In this document: piece after piece, positions 8,359 to 17,467 of the stretch | Layout of the letters: each line of letters begins with the position of its first letter | Position numbering within the stretch: the stretch's first letter is position 1 | DNA from: DATFDN01 sp963830565 | GTDB taxonomy: Bacteria > Pseudomonadota > Alphaproteobacteria > Acetobacterales > Acetobacteraceae | Reading direction: 5' to 3' | Length of the DNA: 64,000 nt | Assembly: GCA_963830565.1 (NCBI GenBank) | Contig: CAWHMO010000010.1 | Coordinates: 806,001-870,000, forward strand | Position numbers and translations under genes: made by a program | The notes under the pieces: generated by a model | The model's input: the letters and a program-made list of their open reading frames with translations, nothing else | Told to the model about the DNA's origin: nothing | Database searches by the model: none

Positions 8359-9147
8359 TCAATGCCCGCGCAGGATCTGCGACAGGAACAGCCGCAGCCG
8401 GTCGGTGCGCGGATTCTCGAACAGCTCGGCGGGCGGTCCGCTCTCGACGATCTCGCCCTGGTCCATGAACACGACCCGATCCGCCACCTGACGGGCGAAC
8501 CCCATCTCGTGGGTCACGCAGACCATGGTCATGCCGGACTCGGCCAGTTCGATCATCACGTCCAGCACCTCCTTGATCATCTCGGGGTCGAGCGCGGAGG
8601 TGGGTTCGTCGAACAGCATGATCCGCGGCCGCATGCACAGCGCCCGCGCAATCGCCACGCGCTGCTGCTGCCCGCCGGAGAGCTGGCCCGGATACTTGTT
8701 GGCCTGCTCGGGGATCTTCACCCGACGCAGGTAGGCCATCGCCTGCTCCTCGGCCTCGGCCTTCGGCGTCCGCCGCACCCAGATCGGCGCCAGCGTCAGG
8801 TTCTCCAGGATCGTCAGGTGCGGGAACAGGTTGAACGACTGGAACACCATCCCGACCTCGCGCCGGATCGTGTCCAGCGCGCGGGTGTCGTCGGTCAGTT
8901 CCGTGCCGTCCACGACGATGCGGCCCGCCTGATGCGTCTCCAGCCGGTTGATGCATCGGATCATGGTCGATTTGCCGGACCCCGAAGGGCCGCAGACCAC
9001 CACCCGCTCCTTTTCGCCGACGATGAGCGACACGTCACGCAGGACGTGCATGGCGCCGTACCACTTGTTGACCTTGTCGAGCACTATGATCGGGTCGCCG
9101 GGCGGGCCGGGCCGGGCGAGGGGGGCAGCGTCAGCGGTCTGGCTCAT
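8359..9147 (-). CDS. aapP: General L-amino acid ABC transporter ATP-binding protein
   Basis: A 262-residue ATPase of the polar amino acid (HisP/GlnQ/AapP) class. Walker A is GPSGSGKST, the signature is LSGGQQQR and Walker B is IMLFDEP, with a switch His in VTHEMGF. The start is set at the ATG of MSQTADAAP, 11 bases after the permease stop. A longer upstream reading in this frame would run antisense-free through the permease gene and is not the real start. It energises uptake by the two permeases encoded upstream, and is the last gene of aapJQMP. Confidence 0.92.
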   Translation of the reverse strand: MSQTADAAPLARPGPPGDPIIVLDKVNKWYGAMHVLRDVSLIVGEKERVVVCGPSGSGKSTMIRCINRLETHQAGRIVVDGTELTDDTRALDTIRREVGMVFQSFNLFPHLTILENLTLAPIWVRRTPKAEAEEQAMAYLRRVKIPEQANKYPGQLSGGQQQRVAIARALCMRPRIMLFDEPTSALDPEMIKEVLDVMIELAESGMTMVCVTHEMGFARQVADRVVFMDQGEIVESGPPAELFENPRTDRLRLFLSQILRGH

Positions 9148-9158
9148 GGGCAAATTCC

Positions 9159-10262
9159 TCAACGGCGGCGGGCGCGGTCCAGTTCGCGCTCCAGCCCCTG
9201 GCTGTATCTCGACATGGCGAAGCAGAATGCGAAGTAGATCACCGCGAGCAGGAGGTACACCTCGTTGCCGAACCCCTGCCACGGCGGGTCGGCGACCGCA
9301 GTGGTGCCGGCCTTCAGCAGATCGAAGATGCCGACGATCAGGACCAGCGAGGTGTCCTTGAAGAAGCCGATGAAGGTGTTGACCAGGGGCGGGATCACCA
9401 GCCGCAGGGCCTGCGGCAGGATGATGAGCCGCATCTTCCGCCAGTAGCCGAGCCCGAGCGCGTCGGCCGCCTCTCCTTGGCCCTTGGGAAGCGCCTGCAG
9501 CCCGGCGCGGACCACCTCGGCGAGGTAGGCGGCGGCGAACAGGATGATCGCGACCTGCGCGGCCAGAAGCTTGTCGAAATCCACGCCCGCCGGCATGAAC
9601 AGCGGGAACAGGACGGTCGCCATGAACAGCCAGGCGATCAGCGGCGCGCCGCGGATCAGCTCGACATAGACGATGCAGAGCACTCGCACGGCCGGCATGG
9701 CGGTCGAGCGGCGTCCCAATGCCACCATCACGGCGAGCGGGAACGCGACCGCCAGGCCCAGCGTGGCGAGGATCAGCGTGAGCGGCAGCCCGCCCCACTG
9801 GTATTGCGGGACGTAGGACAGCCCCAGCACGCCGCCCCACATCAGCAGCGCCACCACGCCCAAGGTGGCGATCCAGACCAGCCCCAGCTCGCGCCGCCAG
9901 AAGCGGCGGTTGGCCGAGATGGCGTAAAGCGCCACGAACAGCAGGATGCACAGGGCCGGCCGCCATTGCTGGTCGTACGGGTAGAAGGCGAACAGGATGA
10001 ACCGGTACTTCTCGGGCACGATCGCCCAGCACGCGCCCAAACCCTGGGCCGCGCGGCAGGCGGCGGTCTCCGGCGCTCCGTCCGCGGCGTGCGGCACCGA
10101 GTACACGGCATGAACGAGGGCCCAAGCGATGAAGCCCCACAACGCCCGGACGATGGCGTAGGCCAGCAGCAGCGTGATCGCGGTGGACCACCAGGAGCCG
10201 AACAGGTTGGCGCGCGCCCAGCCGATCGGGCGGATCTGCGCGAGGCCGCGAGCCGGCGCCAT
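9159..10262 (-). CDS. aapM: General L-amino acid ABC transporter permease
   Basis: A 367-residue membrane permease. It starts at MAPARGLAQIRP, two bases after the aapQ stop. Eight or so hydrophobic segments are visible. The C-terminal half carries the amino-acid permease EAA-like loop, EAADALGLGYWRKMRLIILPQ, spanning roughly residues 275-295, followed by ALRLVIPPLVNTFIGFFKDTS. The insert between the first helices (about 65-95) is the AapM-specific periplasmic region. With AapQ it forms the channel for glutamate, aspartate and many other L-amino acids. Confidence 0.9.
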   Translation of the reverse strand: MAPARGLAQIRPIGWARANLFGSWWSTAITLLLAYAIVRALWGFIAWALVHAVYSVPHAADGAPETAACRAAQGLGACWAIVPEKYRFILFAFYPYDQQWRPALCILLFVALYAISANRRFWRRELGLVWIATLGVVALLMWGGVLGLSYVPQYQWGGLPLTLILATLGLAVAFPLAVMVALGRRSTAMPAVRVLCIVYVELIRGAPLIAWLFMATVLFPLFMPAGVDFDKLLAAQVAIILFAAAYLAEVVRAGLQALPKGQGEAADALGLGYWRKMRLIILPQALRLVIPPLVNTFIGFFKDTSLVLIVGIFDLLKAGTTAVADPPWQGFGNEVYLLLAVIYFAFCFAMSRYSQGLERELDRARRR

Positions 10263-10264
10263 GC

Positions 10265-11485
10265 CTAGCGCTCCCGCAGCGCCATGCGCGTGTTGTACCA
10301 GTTCATGAAGGTGCTGATCGTCAGGCTGAAGGTCAGGTACACCCCCATGATGATGGCCACGCCCTCGATCGCCTGGCCGGTCTGGTTCAACGTGGTGTCC
10401 GCGATCGAGACGATGTCCTGATAGCCGATCGCGACCGCGAGCGAGCTGTTCTTCACCAGGTTCAGGTCCTGGCTCGCCATCGGCGGGATGACGACGCGCA
10501 GCGATTGCGGCAGCACGATCCGCCGCAGCACCACTCCCCGCGACAGGCCGAGCGCGCCGCCCGCCTCCCACTGGCCTTGCGGTATCGCGAGAATGCCGGA
10601 GCGCACGATCTCGGCGATATAGGTCGCGGTGTACACGACCAAGCCGATCAGCAGCGCGGCGTATTCCGGCGTGACGGTCAGTCCGCCCTGGAAGTTGAAT
10701 CCGCGCAGGGCCGGCAGGTCGAGATGGAACGGCGCGCCGAACGCCGCCCAGACGCCGATCGGCAGCACCAGCAGGAAGAACACCGCCGCCGGCCACGTCA
10801 GCGGCCGCCGGCCCGTGTCCGCCTGGCGGCGGTCAGCCCACCGGCTCCAGGCGAAAACCGCCAGCAGGCCGAAGACGAACGCGGCCAGCGCCAATCCGTG
10901 CGCCTGGGCCCAGTCGAGCTGCGGCAGCTTGATACCTCGGTTCGACAGGAACACGCCGGCGACCGGGTGGAACGCCTGGCGCGGTCCCGGCAGCGCCTGC
11001 ACCACGCCGTACCAGAAGAAGAGCTGCAGCAGCAGCGGGATGTCGCGCACCCCCTCGACGTACACGGCGGTGATCCGCGACAGCAGCCAGTTGCGCGACA
11101 GCCGTCCGATGCCCACCGTTGTGCCGAGCAAGGTCGCGAGCACGACGCCGACCACCGACACCTTGAGCGTGTTGAGGATACCGATGGCCAGCGCCCGGCC
11201 ATAGGTGGACACTGACGGGGTGTAGGCGATCGGCGTCTCGCCGATCGGGATGGAGGCGGGCTGGAACAGAAAGCCCCAGCCGCCGGCGATGTGGCGCGCC
11301 TCGAGGTTGCGGTTGGTGTTGCGCACCAGGTACCAGACCACGAAGGCCACCGCGCCCAGGATCAGCACCTGCCAGATCACGTTGCGCAGCCGCGGGTCCG
11401 ACCAGCTCAGCGGCAATCGCCGCCGCGGTGGCCGGGCCGCGCGCGTGCCGAGGTAGCGAGGGTCGCCGGTGTCGACGTGGGCCAT
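10265..11485 (-). CDS. aapQ: General L-amino acid ABC transporter permease
   Basis: A 406-residue permease of the AapQ type, longer than ordinary amino-acid permeases because of a periplasmic insert after the first helix. The start is placed at MAHVDTGDPRYLG, where homologous permeases begin. The C-terminal module has GQWEAGGALGLSRGVVLRRI, the EAA loop that docks on the ATPase, then VIPPMASQDLNLVKNSSLAVAIGYQD. The aapJ gene ends in reverse some 80 bases upstream and aapM begins two bases downstream. Product acts at the inner membrane with AapM and AapP. Confidence 0.91.
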   Translation of the reverse strand: MAHVDTGDPRYLGTRAARPPRRRLPLSWSDPRLRNVIWQVLILGAVAFVVWYLVRNTNRNLEARHIAGGWGFLFQPASIPIGETPIAYTPSVSTYGRALAIGILNTLKVSVVGVVLATLLGTTVGIGRLSRNWLLSRITAVYVEGVRDIPLLLQLFFWYGVVQALPGPRQAFHPVAGVFLSNRGIKLPQLDWAQAHGLALAAFVFGLLAVFAWSRWADRRQADTGRRPLTWPAAVFFLLVLPIGVWAAFGAPFHLDLPALRGFNFQGGLTVTPEYAALLIGLVVYTATYIAEIVRSGILAIPQGQWEAGGALGLSRGVVLRRIVLPQSLRVVIPPMASQDLNLVKNSSLAVAIGYQDIVSIADTTLNQTGQAIEGVAIIMGVYLTFSLTISTFMNWYNTRMALRER

Positions 11486-11563
11486 TCGAACGCCGTCACA
11501 TGAGGTGGGGCCGGCTCGGGTGGCGGCCCGCATCCGCCGGCGCGTGCGGGCCAGCGGAGGACA

Positions 11564-12649
11564 TCAGCGCAGCGGCGGTGAATACATCAGCCCGCCATGG
11601 CTCCACAGGTTGTTCAATCCCCGCGGAACACCGAGAGTCGCCATGGTCTTGTTCCACATGTCGGCGTAGTTCCCGACCTGCTTGATGACGTTGTAGGCCC
11701 ACTTGTTATCCAGCCCGAGCTGCTTGCCAAGGTCGCCGTCGACGCCCAGGAGCCGGCGCACATCCGGGTTCTGCGAACTGGTCTGGCTGTCCACGTTCTT
11801 CTGATCCACGCCGTGGTCCTCGGCGTCGATCTGCGCGAAGCCTGTCCAGCGGACGATGTCGAACCATTTGTCGTCGCCCTTGCGGACCGACGGGCCGAGC
11901 GGCTCCTTGCTGATCAGCTCCGGCATCAGCACGAAGTCGCCGGCGCGCGCGCCCTGGGTGTAGCGGAACGTGGCGAGGGCGGAGGCGTCGGTCGAATAGA
12001 CGTCGCAGCGTCCGGAGAGGAACGCCTGCTGGATCTGCTGCAAGTCGGCGATCTCGATCGGCGTGAACTTCATGTTGTTGGCGCGGAAGTAGTCGGCGAT
12101 CGCCAGCTCGGTGCTGGTGCCGGGCTGCACGCAGACGGTGGCGCCGTCGAGCTGCTTGGCCGAGGTCACGTTGAGCGACTTTTTCACCAGGAAGCCGGTG
12201 CCGTCATAGAAATTGATGCCTGTGAACAACAGACCGAGCGCCGCCTCGCGCCCCAGCGTCCAGGTGGTCTCGCGCACCAGCACGTCGATACCGCCCGACT
12301 GTAGCGCGGTGAAACGGTTCTGCGTCGTCAGCGGAACGAACTTCACCTTGCTGGCGTCGCCCAGCACGGCGGCCGCGATGGCGTGGCAGCCCTCGGCGTC
12401 GATGCCGACCATCACGCCCTGGCTGTTGGGGAGCGAGAAGCCCGGGACGTCGCCGCTCACTCCGCAATTGAGTTGTCCGCGTGCCTTCACGGCCGCGAGC
12501 GTCGGCGAGCCACCGCCGCCGGGGGTCGGAGCGGCTTGCTGGTTCGGCTGCGGGTTCGCCTGGGCGTGAGCGGCTCCGCTCGCGGCACAGAGCAAACCGG
12601 CGAGCAGACCGGCGAAAAGGCCGGGGGCGGTTCGGATGGGAAACGGCAT
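11564..12649 (-). CDS. aapJ: General L-amino acid ABC transporter periplasmic binding protein
   Basis: A 361-residue substrate-binding protein. It has a signal peptide in residues 1-29 (hydrophobic LLAGLLCAASGAAHA, cleavage after AHA), a low-complexity linker rich in P, Q and G to about 48, then a family-3 solute-binding fold starting LAAVKARGQLNCGVSGDVPGF. The C-terminus has the AapJ-type ending with GLNNLWSHGGLMYSPPLR. It captures L-amino acids in the periplasm for AapQMP and is the first gene of the operon. The 146 bases before it are shared with the divergent DUF1489 gene and must hold both promoters. Confidence 0.92.
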   Translation of the reverse strand: MPFPIRTAPGLFAGLLAGLLCAASGAAHAQANPQPNQQAAPTPGGGGSPTLAAVKARGQLNCGVSGDVPGFSLPNSQGVMVGIDAEGCHAIAAAVLGDASKVKFVPLTTQNRFTALQSGGIDVLVRETTWTLGREAALGLLFTGINFYDGTGFLVKKSLNVTSAKQLDGATVCVQPGTSTELAIADYFRANNMKFTPIEIADLQQIQQAFLSGRCDVYSTDASALATFRYTQGARAGDFVLMPELISKEPLGPSVRKGDDKWFDIVRWTGFAQIDAEDHGVDQKNVDSQTSSQNPDVRRLLGVDGDLGKQLGLDNKWAYNVIKQVGNYADMWNKTMATLGVPRGLNNLWSHGGLMYSPPLR

Positions 12650-12795
12650 CGAGTGCTTCTCCGGTCATGAACGCGACCGCTCTTCTTACGGCCCGACCGG
12701 CCCGCCGTCGATTCCCCGGTTTCACGCCGATCTCACGCCTGTCTTCTCCCGGACGCCTCTTGCCGGACTCGCGGGCGACGCCGCAAATCACGGAC

Positions 12796-13236
12796 ATGCT
12801 CGCTCCGGCAGCCCCGACCCTGCACCTCGTCAAGCTCGCCGTTGGCGTGCGTGACCTGCCGCATCTACGCGCGATCCAGGCCGAGCGGGCCCTCCGCGAA
12901 CCGCCGCTCCGCCATCGGACGCGCAACACGCCCCGACGCGCGGCCGAGATCCTAGCGGGCGGGTCAATGTACTGGGTGATCGGCGGCGCGCTGATCGCGC
13001 GTCAACGAATCGTCGATATCGTGGCGGATCGCCGGGAGGACGGCACGCCCTGCGCCGGTGTCCTGCTGGAGGCTACCCTGGTCCCTGTCCGCGGGCGCTT
13101 GATGAAGCCGTTCCAGGGTTGGCGCTACCTGCACGATGCGGACGCCCCCGCCGATTCCGCCGCCGGTCCCGCCAATGGCGCCTCCGAGCTGCCCGAGGCG
13201 TTGCGCCACGAGCTGGAGGCGCTGTGCCTTCTGTGA
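12796..13236 (+). CDS. DUF1489 family protein
   Basis: A 146-residue cytoplasmic protein of the alphaproteobacterial DUF1489 family. The diagnostic blocks are LHLVKLAVGVRDL near the start, RAAEILAGGSMYWVIGGALIARQRI in the middle (residues about 46-72), and a PFQGWRYL block near 112-120, in family order. The start is the ATG of MLAPAAPTLHL. Upstream codons in the same frame are antisense to aapJ. Function of the family is unknown. It is transcribed divergently from aapJ. Confidence 0.82.
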   Translation: MLAPAAPTLHLVKLAVGVRDLPHLRAIQAERALREPPLRHRTRNTPRRAAEILAGGSMYWVIGGALIARQRIVDIVADRREDGTPCAGVLLEATLVPVRGRLMKPFQGWRYLHDADAPADSAAGPANGASELPEALRHELEALCLL

Positions 13237-13384
13237 CATCGATGCAACGACGAGATTTTTGCAAGGAGAACCCTTGCCCAACTCCGTAACGGATCGGCAT
13301 AGTCGCCTCGGAAGATCGGGCGTGACCTTGGTCCTGATCCCGACGACCACCTCGCCGCCACCGCTCGACTGGAGCCTCCTCAGC

Positions 13385-13564
13385 ATGACTCTCCGCAAGT
13401 TCCTGCCCGCCGCGTTCGCGCTGATTCTGCCGATCGCCGCCCTCGCCGCGTCCCCCGCCTCGGCGCAGTTGAACGCGCCCAAGAAGCACACGCATCATAT
13501 CCACAAGCACCTGCACAAGGCCAAGGCTAGCACCGCGCCGACAGCCGAGAAGGCGGCGAGCTAA
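13385..13564 (+). CDS. Small secreted His/Lys-rich protein
   Basis: Predicted 59-residue protein. Residues 1-27 form a clear Sec signal peptide (MTLRKFLPAAFALILPIAALA, cleavage after ASA). The mature 30 residues are basic with a histidine cluster, HTHHIHKHLHK. Such a peptide could bind metal ions or polyanions in the periplasm (inference). GGAG lies just upstream of the ATG. No family is recognised with confidence. A pair of palindromic repeats follows the stop. Confidence 0.6.
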   Translation: MTLRKFLPAAFALILPIAALAASPASAQLNAPKKHTHHIHKHLHKAKASTAPTAEKAAS

Positions 13565-13590
13565 TTCTGGCGCGGGTGCCGCGAAACGCC

Positions 13591-13667
13591 GTCACCCCCG
13601 CGAAAGCGGGGGTCCAGGCGGCTTGTGAATGACGCGGCAAGCCAGATCCCGCTTTCGCGGGAATGAC
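13591..13667. repeat. Inverted pair of palindromic repeats (REP/BIME-like)
   Basis: Two copies of one palindromic unit in opposite orientation, 29 bases apart. The first (13591-13615) is GTCACCCCCGCGAAAGCGGG and onward. The second (13645-13667) read on the minus strand is GTCATTCCCGCGAAAGCGGG and onward. Each folds into a hairpin, and the pair can form a larger cruciform. Units with the core CCCGCGAAAGCGGG are common between genes in alphaproteobacteria. This one lies between the ends of convergent genes, where it may also stop transcription. Confidence 0.75.
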
Positions 13668-13692
13668 GGCGAGCGTTGCAGAGTTGACGTTC

Positions 13693-14529
13693 CTACAAAA
13701 TCGCCAAACCCTGCTTGCGCCTTGGCGGAGGAAACTCCGCGTCGATGGCCGCGAGATCCTCCCGCATCAACGTGATCGCTCCCGCCGCGGCGTTCTCGCG
13801 AACATGCTCCGGCGTGGCGGCCTTCGGGATGGAGATGAGGTCCGGGTGGCGCAGCCCCCAGGCGATCGCCACCTGCGCCGGCGTCGCATCGTGCCGCTTT
13901 GCGATCGACAGCAACGCGCGGGATCGCAGCAACGCGCCCTGGCCGATCGGGGAATAGGCCATCAGTGGCAGATTTTTCTCCCGACACCAGGGCAGCAGAT
14001 CGAATTCGATTCCCCGCGCACCGGGATGATACAGCACCTGATCGACCGCGCAGGCGCTGCCTCCCGCCGCGCCGTAAAGCTCCCGCATGTCATCGACATC
14101 CAGGTTGGACACGCCCCAGAAGCGGATCTTTCCCGCCGCCCGGAGCGCCTCGAACGCCGCCACCGTCTCCGACAAGGGAATCCGCCCGCGCCAGTGCAGG
14201 AGGTAGAGGTCGATGCGGTCGGTACGGAGCCGCTTGAGGCTGCGGGCGCAGGCGGCGGGGACGCCGTCGGCCGAGGCATTATGCGGATAGACCTTGCTGA
14301 CCAGGAACACCTCCTCGCGGCGCCCGGCGATCGCCTCGCCCACTATCTCCTCGGCGGCGCCGTCGCCATACATCTCGGCCGTGTCGATCAGGGTCATGCC
14401 GAGATCGAGGCCGAGGCGCAGAGCCGCCACCTCGGCGCGCGCGGACCCCTTCCGCTCGCCCATATGCCACGTTCCCTGGCCGAGTGCCGGAACGAGGGGG
14501 CCATCGGGAAGGCGCACTGTGCGGGTCAT
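13693..14529 (-). CDS. Aldo/keto reductase
   Basis: A 278-residue NADPH-dependent oxidoreductase of the AKR superfamily (DkgB/YvgN-like TIM barrel). The catalytic tetrad is visible: Asp49 and Tyr54 in DTAEMYG, Lys79 in FLVSKVYP, His112 in LLHWRG. The cofactor region near the C-terminus includes SIPKAATPEHVREN. The ATG overlaps the stop of the dipeptidase gene (ATGA), so the two are translationally coupled. Physiological carbonyl substrate is unknown. Confidence 0.88.
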   Translation of the reverse strand: MTRTVRLPDGPLVPALGQGTWHMGERKGSARAEVAALRLGLDLGMTLIDTAEMYGDGAAEEIVGEAIAGRREEVFLVSKVYPHNASADGVPAACARSLKRLRTDRIDLYLLHWRGRIPLSETVAAFEALRAAGKIRFWGVSNLDVDDMRELYGAAGGSACAVDQVLYHPGARGIEFDLLPWCREKNLPLMAYSPIGQGALLRSRALLSIAKRHDATPAQVAIAWGLRHPDLISIPKAATPEHVRENAAAGAITLMREDLAAIDAEFPPPRRKQGLAIL

Positions 14530-15539
14530 TCCGCGAGCGCCTCGGCACGGCGCAGCACGCGCAGGAAGTTGCCGCCCCACAGCAGTGCCAGCTCTGCCCG
14601 CCCGTAGCCGCGCCGCAGCATCTCAGCGGTCAGGTTCGGGCTTTCGCCGGCGTCATGCCATCCGGTGAACCCGCCGCCGCCGTCGAAATCCGACGAGATG
14701 CCGACATGCTCCACGCCGATCCGGCGCACCGCGTAGTCGATGTGATCCACGAAATCGGCGACCCCCACCTGGTCCGGCTTCGCGCCCGCCTTGAGGAATG
14801 CGGAGACCGCCGTGACCTGCACCACCCCGCCCACGTCGCGGAGGGCGTCAAGCTGCTCATCATCGAGGTTGCGCGGATGATCGCACAAGGCGCGGATGCA
14901 GGAATGCGTCGAGACGACCGGGCTGCGCGAGCACGAAGCGGCCTGCATCATGGCGTCGCGCGAGACATGCGCGACATCCACCAGCATCCCCAGCCGGTTC
15001 AGCTCGGCTATGGCCGCGCGCCCCAGCTCGGAAAGCCCGCCATGCTCGGCCGCGGCATCGCCCAGATCGGCGCGCGCCTGCGCTGAATCGGCCAATGCAT
15101 TGTGGCCGTTATGGGTGAGCGTCAGGTAGCGCGCGCCCAACGCCCGGAAACGCGCCAGGCGCGACAGGTCCGTGCCCATCGCGAAGCCGTTCTCCACCGC
15201 CGGCATGACGCTGACGACGCCATCGCGCCAAGCCGCCTCGATCTCATCGGCGGTCGTGGCCAGAACCGTTGTCAGACCGCGCTCGGAGCGCGCCATGGCG
15301 CGGATCGTCTCGAGCATGGCCAGGGCGCGCGCCAATGCCGCCTCGTCACTCTCGGCAGTGCGCGCAACCTGCGGCACATAAGCGGCGAAGCAGCCGGCCG
15401 CGATGCCGCCGCGCAGCATCTTCGGTAAATCGACCCTGCGCCGGGTTTCCTCGAACGGGTCCGGGCCGCTGGGCCATGGGATGTCGATATGCGTATCGAT
15501 GGCGAGCAGGCTGCGGTGAACCTCAAGGGGACTGGTCAT
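14526..15539 (-). CDS. Membrane dipeptidase (peptidase M19 family)
   Basis: A 337-residue zinc dipeptidase of the renal-dipeptidase family, a TIM-barrel amidohydrolase. Metal ligands fit the family pattern: His17 and Asp19 in DTHIDIP, a bridging Glu in MPAVENGF, His residues in VDVAHVSRD and VSTHSCIR, and Asp in GISSDFDGGGG. The name is historical. Bacterial members are cytoplasmic, and no signal peptide is seen here. It probably cleaves dipeptides, possibly with D-residues. Coupled by ATGA to the aldo/keto reductase, and part of a minus-strand run that also has an Xaa-Pro aminopeptidase. Confidence 0.9.
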   Translation of the reverse strand: MTSPLEVHRSLLAIDTHIDIPWPSGPDPFEETRRRVDLPKMLRGGIAAGCFAAYVPQVARTAESDEAALARALAMLETIRAMARSERGLTTVLATTADEIEAAWRDGVVSVMPAVENGFAMGTDLSRLARFRALGARYLTLTHNGHNALADSAQARADLGDAAAEHGGLSELGRAAIAELNRLGMLVDVAHVSRDAMMQAASCSRSPVVSTHSCIRALCDHPRNLDDEQLDALRDVGGVVQVTAVSAFLKAGAKPDQVGVADFVDHIDYAVRRIGVEHVGISSDFDGGGGFTGWHDAGESPNLTAEMLRRGYGRAELALLWGGNFLRVLRRAEALAE

Positions 15540-15581
15540 GGCGGTACCGTCCCCGGCGGAGCGGGAAGCGTCAAGCTCCGG

Positions 15582-16349
15582 CTATAGGCGCGTCGATGCC
15601 AAGATGGCGACCGGATAGGCGTAGCGCAGCGTCCCGTTGTCGGACCGCACCTCGATTCCCATGCTGTCCTCCTCGACCTGGGCCGTGAACAGCGCCACGA
15701 TCCGCTGCTCGTCGCCGGGGTTGGGGAAGGAGCGGGCCAACAGGCTGCCCACGTCGCTGCGCAGTTCGTAGAACGTCGCCTCCGGCGTCGGCAGGCCGGT
15801 CGCCGAAAACAGCGCCTTCAGCTCCGTCAGACCCAGGCTGCGGACATGCGAGGGATCGCGCAGCACCTCCAGCCGGTTCCAGGCCGCCGCCTTCTCCGGG
15901 TTGTCGGAGGCGTACATATCGACCACCACGACCCGCCCGCCCGGCCGGCAGACCCGCGCCATCTCGCGCATGGCGCCCAGCGGGTCGGTCAAGTGATGGA
16001 ACGAGAAGCGGGTCACGACGATGCTGAACGTGGCGTCGGGCCAGGGAAGCGCGCGTATGTCGCCCTCCTGCCAGGCGACGTTGGCAAGGCCCTTCTCGGC
16101 CTCCAGCGCACGGGCGCGCGCCAGCATCGCCGGGGTGAGATCGATTCCGGTCGCCCGCCGTACATGCGGGGCGAAGGCGCAGACGACCAGGCCGCCGCCG
16201 CAAGCGAGGTCGAGCACCGTGTCGTCCGGCCGCGGGCGTGAAGCGGCGACGATCATCCGCAGCGCCTGCTCGTCGGATATGGCGGGCGCGGTGCTGAACG
16301 GCGTCGCCTGTCGGGTGAACTGATCGACGATAAGGCTGTCGTGGCTCAT
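15582..16349 (-). CDS. Class I SAM-dependent methyltransferase
   Basis: A 255-residue methyltransferase with a UbiE/COQ5-like core. Motif I is VLDLACGGGL at about residues 45-54, then the acidic residue in TGIDLTPAML, and motif VTRFSFHHLTDP around 112-123. The C-terminal part (after about 160) is a helical substrate region I do not recognise. Acceptor unknown. The start is ATG of MSHDSLIVDQF, 70 bases after the stop of a 74-residue gene on the same strand. It belongs to the 13.7-19.3 kb minus-strand run. Confidence 0.85.
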   Translation of the reverse strand: MSHDSLIVDQFTRQATPFSTAPAISDEQALRMIVAASRPRPDDTVLDLACGGGLVVCAFAPHVRRATGIDLTPAMLARARALEAEKGLANVAWQEGDIRALPWPDATFSIVVTRFSFHHLTDPLGAMREMARVCRPGGRVVVVDMYASDNPEKAAAWNRLEVLRDPSHVRSLGLTELKALFSATGLPTPEATFYELRSDVGSLLARSFPNPGDEQRIVALFTAQVEEDSMGIEVRSDNGTLRYAYPVAILASTRL

Positions 16350-16419
16350 GCCCGCCTCCCAAGCTCAGGCGAGCATGGCACGCGCTTCGTGGACGGGCAA
16401 AGGGCTGGCCTCGCTCGCC

Positions 16420-16644
16420 TCAGCAGCGATAGTCGTACGGCTCCTCGGGCCCGACGCGCTGGCCGGCCGAGCGGCGCAGGTCGCAGATAGCGGCAAAGAT
16501 CGCCTGCCACCGATCGAGGCCGGCGGCATCGCCCTGCACCCGCATCTCCTGCACGCGTTCCAGCGCGATCGCCTGCGCCCGCAGGCCGTGGCGCTTAATC
16601 AGCATGCGCGCTGTTTCCTTGGTGTCGTGTTGCAGAACGGGCAT
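16420..16644 (-). CDS. Small conserved hypothetical protein
   Basis: Predicted 74-residue soluble protein, mainly helical. The centre reads RAQAIALERVQEMRVQGDAA, followed by LDRWQAIFAAICDL, and it ends PYDYRC. This type of short protein with an ALERV...GD...W pattern is frequent in alphaproteobacteria, but I know no function. The start is the ATG of MPVLQHDTK. The same frame stays open upstream but would overlap the RraA-like gene and lacks family character. Confidence 0.55.
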   Translation of the reverse strand: MPVLQHDTKETARMLIKRHGLRAQAIALERVQEMRVQGDAAGLDRWQAIFAAICDLRRSAGQRVGPEEPYDYRC

Positions 16645-16762
16645 GGCCCTGCTCCCTGGCAGTTCCGGGAATCGGATATGTGCGGCGGCCTGGGAGCATG
16701 CGAGTCGCACCGCCGTGACCAGCCTCACATCCAGGTTAACCCCGTGACAGTACCCGGCGACG

Positions 16763-17467
16763 TTATGGCCGGCTGCGGCCGGCCTCGTAGCGCGCCCGTG
16801 TCTCGGGGTTGGGCGGATAGAGGCCGGGCAGGCGGGTGCCGCGATCCACCTCTTGCATGATCCAGGCCTCCAGCCGCTCCTGCTCCTGGCCTTGCTCGGC
16901 GACTTCTGCAACGAAAACCCCAGGGATGACCACCGCGCCGTCGGCATCGGCCACGATCACGTCGTCGGGGAACACGGCGACGCCGCCGCAGCCGACCGGC
17001 TCCTGCCAGTTGACGAAGGTCAGCGCGGCCACCGAGGGCGGCGCGGCGGCGCCCGCGCACCATACGGGGAGATTGGTGGCAAGTACGCCCGCCAAGTCGC
17101 GCACCGCCCCGTCCGTGACCAGCGCCGCAACGCCGCGCCGCTGCATCCGCCCGCACAAGATATCGCCGAAGATGCCCGAATCGGTGACGCCCATCGCATC
17201 GACGACGGCGATGCAGCCCTCCGGCATATCCTCGATGGCGGCGCGGGTGGAGCGCGGCGAAGACCAGGATTCCGGGGTCGCCAGGTCCTCGCGTGCAGGG
17301 ATGAAGCGCATGGTGAACGCCTGCCCCACCAGGCGCGGCTGATCGGGGCGGAGCGGGCGCGTGCCACGCATCCAGACGTTGCGCAGACCCTTCTTCAGCA
17401 GGATCGTCGTGACCGTGGCGGTCGAGACGCCGCGTAAGGCATCGCGCGTGTTGGCATCGAGCGTCAT
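16763..17467 (-). CDS. RraA-like family protein (HMG/CHA aldolase or decarboxylase fold)
   Basis: A 234-residue protein of the RraA/4-hydroxy-4-methyl-2-oxoglutarate aldolase superfamily. The conserved active-site block TDGAVRDLAGV (about residues 118-128) supplies the Arg and metal-binding Asp, and DVIVADADGAVVIP (about 168-181) is the second signature. Members are either aldolases acting on 2-oxo acids or regulators of RNase E. Without the neighbouring protocatechuate pathway, the exact role is open. The start overlaps the stop of the upstream aminopeptidase gene (ATGA). Confidence 0.85.
   Translation of the reverse strand: MTLDANTRDALRGVSTATVTTILLKKGLRNVWMRGTRPLRPDQPRLVGQAFTMRFIPAREDLATPESWSSPRSTRAAIEDMPEGCIAVVDAMGVTDSGIFGDILCGRMQRRGVAALVTDGAVRDLAGVLATNLPVWCAGAAAPPSVAALTFVNWQEPVGCGGVAVFPDDVIVADADGAVVIPGVFVAEVAEQGQEQERLEAWIMQEVDRGTRLPGLYPPNPETRARYEAGRSRP

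Noticed and set aside
6450..8468. Plus-strand open frame of 672 codons
   Set aside because: It is antisense to kup, which has full family identity, and its composition is typical of a shadow frame.
8359..10191. A 610-codon frame suggesting a permease-ATPase fusion
   Set aside because: The upstream part is an out-of-frame reading of aapM. The true ATPase begins at 9147 with its own start after the aapM stop.
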